Below are positions 54,430 to 64,000 of a stretch of 64,000 nucleotides of DNA, in pieces. The stretch is taken from the NCBI GenBank assembly GCA_033439795.1, contig JAUTDP010000012.1, positions 1,798,001 through 1,862,000 on the forward strand, written 5' to 3'. The notes below the pieces were generated by a model, which saw only the letters and a program-made list of their open reading frames with translations, ran no database searches and had not been told where the DNA came from. Each line of letters opens with the position of its first letter. Within the stretch, counting starts at the first letter, position 1. The position numbers were made by a program, and so were the translations under genes. The DNA comes from Sordaria brevicollis. Taxonomy: Eukaryota > Ascomycota > Sordariomycetes > Sordariales > Sordariaceae.

Positions 54430-57400
54430 TAAGTTTGGGCGTAATATTAATTTTATCTTTAATTCGGATTTTAGTTCAAACTCTAGCTCGACTTCGTCTT
54501 TATTAAAATAATACTAAGGGCCTTTAGGTTTAATAGATTCTAATTCGATAATAAATTCTTAATTTTATTTACGTTCTTTTTTAGTATTTTAGCGGGTTTA
54601 GATCTATTTTACTTCTAATCTTCGCGCTTATTTTTATATAGAGAGTAAATATTCGTTAATTTAGACTTTTTTAAGGATTTATAAACCGTTAATAGTATTA
54701 AAATTATCGAATTCTTTATATTTTTTATTAGGATTAAGGAATATACCGTTTCAACGAATAAATTTTTTAATATTTTTAAAAGAAATTAGCCTTTTAAAAC
54801 GAAGTCCGTCCAATTATACGTAATAATAAATATTTTTATTAATAATATTAACGACTTTATAAAGACTTTTCTATTTATAATTCAATTTCTTAATAATATT
54901 TATATCGATTCCCCGAATATTATCGTAAATAAAAATAAAATTTCCGATATTAATAATAGCGTTTTTTAGTCTTATTTTATAAAAATTAACGGAATTTTTT
55001 TATATAGTAGTTTTTCTCCTAATATCGGTAACCTTCTCGGCCGCTTATTAAAAATAATATTTAATATTATAATACATTTGAGCGACGGCAGCGATTAATT
55101 TATTTATTATATATTTTTCTAAATATTTTTCTTATTCGATTAATTTCCAAAATAAATAATCGAATTTAATAGGAATAATAGGATTATAATTATAAGTTAA
55201 TTAAAAGGGAATAAATCCGTAATTATTACGAATAGTAGTACAATTAGTAAAAAAGATATAAGGGAATAAATCCCTCTATCCTTTATTAATTCCTTCTATT
55301 AATTTAATTAATATTATAATAATTACCGAATGCCCTTATTCGTTAATTCCGTTAGTTTAGTAATTATAAAGCGCTATTCGTATTAATAGGATTTGGAGGT
55401 TATTAAGTATTTCGGTAAATTTTCTTTAAAATTTGGAATTATTATCGATAAAAATATTAAAAGGATATCCCTAACGTAGAAATACTTCCCGGAGGAAAAT
55501 AATAATATATTTCGACGTTAATACTAAAAGAATTTTTACTTCTACGTAATTCGTTAGATTATTTTTAGTTTTAATTAACGTTTATTATCTTCCCTTTCCG
55601 CCCGGTAAGTATTAAACGTTTAAAATTTATTAGCTAAAAGGTTAAAGAATTGGAAATAATTATTTATATTTATCTTTATAACGTTTAGGAATATATATTT
55701 AATAAATAGTATAATTACGGATTATATTTTCGATTTAAATATATATTTTATATTAATAATAATATTTAATAATCCGTTTATAAATTTTTTCCCTTCTTCG
55801 ATGGCCGGCTTTATCGTAATAACGTTATATAATTAGCTCCTATTACGTTTTATCGTTAATTAAAAAACGAGGGTAAATATATTTATAAATTATTTATAAT
55901 TAAAGCTTTCGATAGTAAATAAAATACTTAAAGGCGTTTCTTTTAAAGGTTTACCGTATAATAGATATTTTATTATATTATACGGGAATATAGAATGAAA
56001 GTAAATAATAAATTATATTTTCTAAATAATTAAAATACTCGTTAAGTAAAATCCACTCCCCTTTTATATATTTTTCGGTAGAAAAATAATAAATTTAGGC
56101 GTTGATAAAATCGTTAATATTTTTTTTAAGGCACTTCTCTTCTAGATTACTTTTTTTAAGGGGTTTCCGGGAAAGGCTATTAATTATAGTATTTTTAATT
56201 CTAAGGATATATTTTATATTAAAATCGAAGTATTTTATTTAAATAATCTACCGTATAAGAAAGGTATTAAGAATATCGTTTATTACGTTATTAAATTAAT
56301 AAATAAGGATTTGAGTATTTATTTTAATAATGAAATACGTTTTGAAAAGTTAATATTTTAATCGTTTAAAAGTATAGAGTAAATTATAAAATTTTCGTTT
56401 AATAGTATTATAACGAATTTTAGCCGGTAATTAAATACTATTTTTAAATTTATAAGGATATTATTTCTTATCGAAGTTAAATTGTTTAATAACTGCTCCC
56501 TATCCTTTAATATAAATATTAATAACGAAATAAATAATTATTTTACTATTATTATAAACGAGGGTTATAAAGATTAGAGTAATAATAATTTTATATTAAA
56601 GATATTCTATAGTAAATTACTAATTTTCTATTTATATTAATTTAATTCCCTTCTTTATAATAATATATAACGGGATAGCGATAATTCTAAAATCTTTAAT
56701 CCAAATCCGGTAATAATTAACGATATTTAAAAAAATTCGAGGTTTTTTAAATTTTTTTCCTCGGGGTTTGGCTTTTCTAATAATATAATAAATCTATTCG
56801 CGAATTTTTCTAATTTTAGTTTCATTTAGAGATTTGCCTTCAAAATTATAAATATAACCGATTAAAATTACTTTTCGTTTATACTATTAGGATTTAACTA
56901 CGGTAATTATTCCGCTAGTAAATTTAACGTTTAATAATATTTTATTAATATTAATAAAATATTCGTAAATAAAGTATCGAATTCCTTTATTATTAATTAA
57001 TTCGTCGTTATACCGGCTTTTCGGACTTTTAATATAAATATCGTTAAAATAAGGCTAATATACTTTAAGGATTAAATCGTAAAGGATCTTAATTATTACC
57101 TTTATAAATTAAACGATTAAATTAATTCCTCCTTAGGGTAGTGTTATTATACGGAATAGATTAAAAGGTATTAAAAATATCGTTAAATTCCGACTTTTTT
57201 TATTAAATTGAATTTTATTGTATTTTAAAAATAAATTTAATAAAAAAAAAATTTCGTACTTAGTAAAATCTTCGTTAAAAAGTTCGTACTTTGGGAGTAT
57301 ATTAATATTATAGATAATTATTTTATTAATTTTCTAAATATTATTAATTAACCGGAATTTTCTATCCTTTTTCTAAACGAGAAATTAATTATTCTAATAA

Positions 57401-58900
57401 GAAGTATAATTCTCTTCTAGAATTCCGTACTAAATATATTCCTTAAATAGATTATAGACTTTTTTATATAAAACCTATAGAATAGGAATTACTTTCGTTT
57501 ATTAAATTAAATAGGTAACCGTTTTAATCTTCTATTTTTCTATTACGTTTTTATAAATAAAATTACATTTAGAAAATTCCTAAGTAAGGGCCTTTTCGCA
57601 ATTAAAAAATATATGAGTAAAAAATTCGATTTTAATTTCGTTAAATAATTCGTTCTTTTTTAAAATTTATTAAAATTTTTTAAACGTTAATTAAAAACCT
57701 TTAATCAATTCCGTAAATTGTAGAATAATATATTTATCCTATTTAAACGGAAAGTTGTCTAATTATTTTTAAATCTTATATTAAATTTCTTCGAATTTCC
57801 GTTTTTTCTAATTAAAGTTATTACCGGGTTTAAAACTATCCGAAGGCGTATTATCGATTGGTTTTATCTTTTAAACGACTCTTTTATATAAAATATTAAT
57901 TTGGATAAATAGAGAAGAATTTTATAGCGACGCGGAAGAAAATAAATTAACGAAGGATAGAATATCCTTTATCTTTTTGAATTTTAGGACCTTCTTCCCT
58001 TAATCCTTAGCGTTTTTAATTATTAATTTTCGTAATTCCCGAAAAAAATTTTTATAAATCTTTTTCCTTATTCGGTCTTATATTACTCTACTTTTTAATT
58101 ATTATTTTACTAGTAATTAATTCTCCGGAGGATTATTTATATTTTTCCTTTAATATTTTAAATTAATTTCTCTAATTAATTAAAAGTAATTGGATAATAC
58201 CTCTTCGTTATACTTTTTATTATATAATAAAGCGATAATAGTATTTGCAATTTCCTTTCTTAAAAAAAAGTAATTTTTATTATCCTTATTAATTTTAATA
58301 CCTTTTATAAATCTTTTATTATTTTCCTTAAGATTTATTTCAATAAATTTATAAAGTAATTTATTCGTTAGAGTAGATTTTTAGGTATTATTTATAATAA
58401 TAAGGTAAATAATTACGGTAGGGGAATTAAACCCGTTGCCCGAAAGCGTTTATTTATTCTTTAGTAGCGAAGAGAATATTAATTTTTATTCCTCTTATAA
58501 TAAAGTAAATATAAACGGTTCCGATATTAATATAATTTATTATAACGTTAATATTTTTAATAAACGGAAGATTAAGTAGGATTTTGTAACGAGGGAATTA
58601 ATTCCGAATAATTATAAAGTATATTTTCCGACCTTTATTAAATAAGAAGATATCTTCTACTATTTTACCTTTAAATTATACCTTTCCGCTATTAGAATTA
58701 ATATTAATAATTATATAGTTTATATTATTAAAACTAAGTTTATTAATTAAATTAGTAAATATAATATTAATTTCCGCACCGCTATTTAAAAGAGCCGTAA
58801 CCTTTTCGCCACTTTTAGATTTAATATTAACTATTAGCGTAAAAAGGTTTTGTATATACGTAACCTCTTTATTAAATAATAATTTTTCGCTATAAAATAT
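54430..58900 (-). pseudogene. RIP-destroyed gypsy pol (protease, reverse transcriptase, integrase)
   Basis: Read on the minus strand. Retropepsin ALLNSGAEIN at 58795-58766, where N stands for the catalytic D by G-to-A change. Reverse transcriptase at about 57,150-56,750: TLP-stop-GGIN (CAA to TAA), the active-site box as YFNDI (57051-57037, first D to N), then YIYNFEGK. Integrase at about 55,870-55,080: GHRRREKIYKRI, DNNSKF-stop-RKF, NGINE-stop-GHS, and a late PIKFDYLFW string. The order PR-RT-IN identifies Ty3/gypsy. Catalytic-residue changes and many TAA/TAG stops make it non-functional. The C-terminal tail near 54,440-54,600 is acidic (DEVELEFELKSEL). Confidence 0.75.
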
Positions 58901-58999
58901 AATTTGAAAATCCTCTTTATAAATTCGAATTAATTCGTTTTTAAATACCGTTTTAGAATTTATAATTTAATAATAAGATTAATATATTTACGTAGCGAG

Positions 59000-61900
59000 G
59001 ATATCGCTAAATTTCTTTTTTTAATCCTTATATAATAATTCTTTAAATATTATAATAACGGTATTAATTTATAAATTATACGGATGGAATTAATTAGCTT
59101 CTAAATTATTATCTTTAATAATGCTACCGTCGTATATTAATTAAAAGGTTTCTTTAAGGGCCTTTTAATAATATTTGAAGTTAATTAATTCTTTAAATAA
59201 TTAACTAAATTCGGGAATAGCCGTAATTATATTTTCGAAAGTAATTTATAATTTAATATTTATAATTTTATTAATAATCGGGTAATTCTTTTTAATTTAA
59301 ATAATTTTATAATTTATATAATCCTTAAAATTATTAAAATCTTTAAGTTTAGAGACGGATTTATTAATTAAAAGTTTTTAAATTTTAATTAGAAATTCGT
59401 CTATAGGTTTTAGCGATTTGGCGGCGGCGGTAAAAGTTAATTCTAATTGAGGAGCCGGTTTAAATACAATTTTAATTATTATTATTCATACGTTTTTTTA
59501 ATTTATTATATCCTCTATACGAAGGTTAAAATTTAGCCTTCTTATAGGTAATAATTATAACCTCTCCTTTCGATTTATATTAGAAGGGGGTTTATAAAGA
59601 GTTATTAATTTTCCCCGCGTTTAAATAAGCGTAATAATAATTTCCCTCTTTATAATTTACTTTAGGATTTAAAATATTAAGAAAAATATTTGAATAAAAG
59701 GAGGAAGAGACGTTAAATATAAATTAATTAGGCTATAATTAATTTAAAGAAATAATTCGTTAATTAAAATTATATTATTCTAAAAATTAATTCGGCGACG
59801 ATTTTAGACCTTTCGCCACTTTTATTAATATTTTAATTCTAAGAGATTAAAATTAGGGGTGAATTTATTAGGATAAATTTCGGTTTTTTATTCCCGGAAT
59901 TTATTATATTTAGGGTACTCGTTATAGTAAATTATATAGGATTTAAATATATTTTTAAGGCGGTTTATACGAAAAGTAATAGAAATTATATCGTTCGGAA
60001 TATATTATACTAATTTAGTATTACTTCCTAAATAGAATTATTATTTATGGCTTTATTCCTTATTAGCCTTAATTTAATAAATTTATCCTTTATTTATATA
60101 ATAATCCTTATCTTTATATTAGTATTGAATATAGTTAAATTATCTATATTAATAATAAATTATATTTTCTATTGGTTAAATTTATTTAGTCGATTATATT
60201 ATTATAGTATTGACCTAAGGAGTATAATTATTTTTAAAGAAATTTCGGAAACGATTTTTAAAATTCTTAATTTATTAGTTCGTTATTTTAATATAAGTAA
60301 TTTATATATTTTGAAGGCTCTTAGTTAGAGCGTTTATAATAATAGGTTCTTTAATAATTTTTTATTTAATAATCGTAATTTTCTTTTTATTAAAATCCTT
60401 TTTGCTATTAAAAATTTTAGTTTTAATAGTAGTAATCTTTTTTATTATTTTATTATCTTTATTACTATTGCTATCGTTAGAGGAATTAAAAGAATTATTA
60501 GAATTAGAATCGGAATTATTATTTTCCCTTCGATAATAAGTAGTAATTTAATTAGAAAGCTTTATAGAAAAATTAATCTATATTATTTTAAAGAGTTTAT
60601 TTTTATCCTTACCGAAATAAATAATAAGATTAATATAATAGTAGTAAAGTAATTTCTTATAGAAACGTTTAATTACTAACTTTTCGATAATTTCTTAATT
60701 AATTTACTTTTACCGAATTAGTAATTAATAATATTTAAAAATAATATTATTAACGGTTTTTTTATTATTTTCGATACGTTTGCGGTAAAAATCCTAGAAT
60801 TTATTTATATTAGAATTTATTTATTCCAGGTTATAAGTATAATAAATAATACGGAATTTATTATAGAATTTTACTTACGTAATAGGCTCGTTCTCTTTTT
60901 TAATAGAATAGATAATATTTTTAATAATATTTCGGGATTGGGGCTTATATTATTAATACTATACGTTAATCTTTTCTTCGTTATTATATTATTTAACGAA
61001 GCTCGTTCTATCCTCGAAGTTTAAGAAGAATTTAATAATATTCTTATTTTTAAATTTCTTTTTAGGATTGAAGTCCTTCGAAGAATATATAGGGAACGTC
61101 GTAATTATTTAATTTAAAGCGGGGTTAAAGTTTTATTACTAATTTTAATTATTATTATCTTTATTTTCGGGATGAATTTAATAGTTAAAAATTTAACTAA
61201 AATTTATTATATTTAGGGGGGAAGAGGGTAAGGAATATATAAGAGGTATAGGGGGAGATGAATAAAGAGGCGAAGAAGTAAATATAGAAAAGGGATTAAT
61301 AAATATAATAAGCAAATTAATTATTAATTAAGAATTATTATAAGTAAAAATTATTAGTTTTAATATTAATATCGACGAGTATTTTATTAGCTTATTGGTA
61401 ATAAAGGATACGAAATGGTAAAAAGTATTCGGAAGGAACCTTTTATTAAATAAATATTAATATAAAGTATTATTATATCTTTATACGAAATTTAACCCTT
61501 TACCGATAGAGGATAAATTGTACTTTAATTAATATCGGATAATATAATATATATTAAATTTAATTAAATAAATTACTATATATTAGTATAAAGGGGTTTA
61601 AAACCGTTAAATAAGTATATTATATCCTAAAAATTTTAACGATACGTATTAAAATAAAGTTTTTAGAATTATTAAATAAATATTTTATATATTCGAAGCC
61701 CCGGCGCCGGTTATTATTCGCTTATATATACCTTTTTGCCGGATTTATGTAAGGTATTAATTTAATACTAAAATCGGGGCGAGGTTTCTAATTTAATAAT
61801 ATTTATTTTAATTATTGGCCTCGGAATTAGGAATTTATTATTAAATCTTCGGTTAATTGGTTATCGTTCGCTTAATATCGAAAGTTGTAAATCTTTTGGG

Positions 61901-62198
61901 TCTATAATTTATTCTTAATTTAATTTTTAAGGACGTTTTTATAGCGTATAATAATTAATATTAAAAGGGCTATAATTACGTTTACGTTTATCCTATATAT
62001 TATTTTATTTTTATAGCGAATCCTACGGTGTATTTAGGATAGTATATTTTTAATTTTATTTCGATATTTATTCTCTATTATTCTTTTTTTACAATTGACG
62101 GATTATTAAAATTCTTGGTCTTATTGTTTTAAGGTATTAAATCCGTTTTAGCTAATTTAATTAGAAATTTGAAATTTAATTTCGTTTTTATTATTATT
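59000..62198 (-). other. Probable gag/leader region of the retrotransposon, not readable
   Basis: Lies between the 5' LTR and the retropepsin motif, where gag is expected. I could not follow a convincing frame or a CCHC knuckle. A 93-codon plus-strand frame at 60047-60328 is Ile/Leu/Asn/Tyr-rich, AT-driven and not called a gene. Confidence 0.4.
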
Positions 62199-62820
62199 TG
62201 AAATAGGGAAGAAAAATAACTTTAAATAACTACTATTACTATAATAATTGGGAAAGGAATTATATTAAAAATTTTTAATAAGATTAAAAGAGTAGAGAGG
62301 GGAGTAGATTTATAGGGGAGAAAGGAGCAATTTAATAGTAGGAATATCTTTTTCGATTTAATTATATTTTTTCTTTTACCTATTATAAAAATAAGGTTAG
62401 GAAGTCTTAAAAATTTAATTAAGGAGTTGATTTTTACTAAATTAAAGAAGATTTTTATTTTAAAGATTAAATGAAGTCTAATTATTATTTTAGCAAAAGT
62501 TGCCTAACTTTCTTTCTTTATTTCTAATTACCCTTCTCTCTTTTTATTCTTTTAGAGCTTTCCTTCTTTTTATATAAAAGTCCGAAATTTATTCTATAAC
62601 TTTCTTTCTTAATTTGCTTAATGTACTACTATTATACTTCCTTCAAATTAGTTCATTATGATGTATCCTTGTCCTGTACCTCTTTTCTTAGATTATGATT
62701 AGGGAAAATCCCTGGAAGAATTCCTCCAGAATGAAAAACTACGAAAAATTTTCAAAAAAATACGGAAAAAATCTGCTGTCTAGCCGTGTACCCTTGTACT
62801 TGTTTATCCGCCCCATCTCA
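62199..62820 (-). repeat. 5' LTR of the retrotransposon
   Basis: Direct copy of 49308-49929, also 622 bp, TG...CA. Its right (outer) 250 bp keeps CpA/TpG words such as TGATGT and CTTGTCCTGTACC that have become TA-rich in the left copy. The 70-codon frame at 62695-62907 runs from the LTR into the older DDE-like gene and is a junction artefact. Confidence 0.9.
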
Positions 62821-64000
62821 TTAGAAGAAGAAGTTCGTAAATTATATTTCGAAATTATAATTACCGACGAAGAAATTTTTAATTTACTTACGGTAAAGGG
62901 ATTCTAAATCTTTTTTTAAGGTTTATAATCTTTGCGTAGAAATTTGGGAATCTTTCGTAAGTATTTTTTTAATACGATAGAAGAAAAATTTCGTTAAGTT
63001 CGCGAAATTTTCGAGAAAGTTCGCCGCGATAATTCTATTTATTTTATTCGCCGTATAAATAAACGGGAATTCTAATTTTATTTTAAAGAGTAATATAACC
63101 TCTTTATTCTTCGCGAACTATTTTATATTTATTTTAAAAGCTTTTTTCCTAAAGCTATTAAAGAGAAGATTATAAATATAATACGTAAAAAGGGAGGTTG
63201 GACTATATTAGGCCCTAATTATATATAATATATTAATATATATTTGAAATTATAACGTTAGGGTATTAAAATTTACGTAAATATTAATACCTATTTTCGT
63301 TATATCCTTTAATTTTATACTAATATATTGGGAATAACGTAAAGATTTATCTTTATATAATTTATTAAAATAATTAAAGAACGAAGCTTTATCCTTTATT
63401 AATTTAAATTTAATTATAATAATAAAGTAAATATAATCGTAATAGGTATATATTACCTTATATTCGGGGTATAAAATTTAAAAATTTTAAAGCCGAAATG
63501 CATTTTACCCGAATATATTGCAATTTTCAAATAAGGATTATTAATAGAAAATATTATTATTTATTATAATATTATTAATAAAAGTTAAATATTACCGACG
63601 TAGATAATCGATATATAAATATATTTAACGGATATTTTTATACGAAGAAAGAGTATAGCGAATTAATATATTAAAAATTAATAGAATTAACTTTATAATA
63701 GCCGCGGACGATTTTAGAGTATAAATTTTCTTAAAAAACGTTAATTAATTTTAATTTAACTTTTATAAAAATACTTCTAAAGATTCGAATATATAGACCT
63801 TTAAGTATATAAAAAGATTAAAAATTATATTACTTTACTATATATTTTTATACCCTAAATCCGGAGCGAATTTAAAGCTTTTTTCAAATATTAGAATTAA
63901 TATACAATTTACAATTAATATTAGAAACGTTATATTATTATAGGAAAGCCTATCGAATTATATTACGATTATAATAAAAGAATTGCAATTAATTACTACG
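62821..64000 (+). pseudogene. 3' part of the RIP-damaged DDE-integrase-like gene (continues past the window)
   Basis: In the frame that continues from 49307, the sequence reads LEEEVRKLYFE, DEEIFNLLTVKGF, SLRRNLGIFRKYF, KKGGWTILGPNYI, IKIYVNINTYFRYI and IKEQSFI, to about 63,470. These correspond to the HTH/DDE arrangement of fungal integrase-core proteins, in which IDAYSRYI-like and SDRG-like strings carry the acidic residues; here they appear as NINTYFRYI with RIP losses. Stops are nearly all TAA/TAG. Homology beyond 63,500 is unclear. Family assignment is by eye and tentative. Confidence 0.45.

Larger units (their letters stand above)
49308..62820 (-). mobile_element. Full-length Ty3/gypsy-type LTR retrotransposon, RIP-inactivated, nested insertion
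   Basis: The element is 13,513 bp between two 622-bp direct LTRs (49308-49929 and 62199-62820), each TG...CA. TTAG flanks both ends (49304-49307 and 62821-62824), a 4-bp target duplication. Transcription is on the minus strand. A polypurine tract (AAAAGGAAG on the minus strand, 49930-49940) adjoins the left LTR. Pol motifs then run retropepsin (58.8 kb), reverse transcriptase (57 kb), integrase (55.1-55.9 kb), the Ty3/gypsy order, so the right LTR is the 5' one. The primer-binding site beside it is unrecognisable. The internal length of about 12.3 kb is long for gypsy. The 4.4 kb between integrase and 3' LTR (50-54.4 kb) may be another inserted element or an extra coding region. Confidence 0.85.
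47890..64000. other. RIP-mutated AT-rich transposon island (runs off the window)
   Basis: From here to the window end the sequence is dominated by TA, AAT and ATT words. CpA and TpG are very rare while TpA is in excess, the bias left by repeat-induced point mutation in Neurospora-like fungi. Reading frames are short, and where old protein homology can be read, the stops are mostly TAA/TAG at positions explained by C-to-T or G-to-A change. No intact host gene is seen. Such tracts are normally DNA-methylated, H3K9me3-marked heterochromatin (established for Neurospora; inferred here). Confidence 0.9.

Noticed and set aside
60047..60328. A 93-codon hydrophobic plus-strand frame
   Set aside because: It is Ile/Leu/Asn/Tyr-rich as expected from AT-only sequence, and is antisense to the retrotransposon.
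1..64000. tRNA, 5S rRNA or CRISPR arrays
   Set aside because: I scanned for cloverleaf T-loop strings, the Neurospora 5S consensus and spaced direct repeats and saw none; a covariance-model scan would settle this.

Overview
The window looks like a filamentous ascomycete of the Sordariales, most likely Neurospora. Four things point there: GC-rich, intron-containing genes with short introns (about 48-145 nt; GTRNGT donors, CTRAC-like branch sites, YAG acceptors); fungal-specific families (FluG, Sts1/Cut8, Dfg5/Dcw1-type GH76); a RAD52 gene of mus-11 type; and a large AT-rich, CpA-poor tract carrying C-to-T/G-to-A damage in repeats, the signature of repeat-induced point mutation (RIP).

Positions 1-47,890 are ordinary euchromatin with fourteen protein genes that I could rebuild exon by exon. 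In order: ABC1/ADCK-family mitochondrial protein (+), 2-oxoglutarate/Fe(II) oxygenase (+), MYND-finger protein (-), GPI-type GH76 mannosidase (-), FluG-like amidohydrolase/glutamine-synthetase fusion (+), small hydrophilic protein (+), multi-pass membrane protein with a Pro/Gly/His-rich tail (-), AhpC/TSA thioredoxin-fold protein (-), pepsin-like aspartic protease without a signal peptide (+), Btz-domain protein (+), CofD/YvcK-like protein (+), NBR1-type autophagy receptor (+), RAD52 (-) and the nuclear proteasome tether Sts1/Cut8 (-). Most are independent transcription units and I see no biosynthetic cluster. Long intergenic spaces (20.6-23.4, 25-28.6, 34.4-38.6 kb) hold UTRs and non-coding sequence. 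Two inverted-repeat elements lie in them: a hairpin-like element at 37.3-37.8 kb, and a 166-bp MITE-like element flanked by TA at 41.9-42.1 kb.

From about 47,890 to the end, the sequence is a RIP-damaged transposon island with almost no intact reading frame. Its main component is a complete LTR retrotransposon of about 13.5 kb on the minus strand (49,308-62,820). It has two 622-bp TG...CA LTRs and a 4-bp TTAG target duplication. Damaged retropepsin, reverse transcriptase and integrase motifs occur in Ty3/gypsy order. Removing the element and one TTAG rejoins an older plus-strand reading frame that resembles a DDE-type integrase, so this is a nested insertion. I found no tRNA, rRNA or CRISPR array, and no clearly new biological system. 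The most informative signals are the nested insertion, the opposed RIP gradients in its two LTRs, the two inverted-repeat elements, and several genes whose key domain appears only after splicing.
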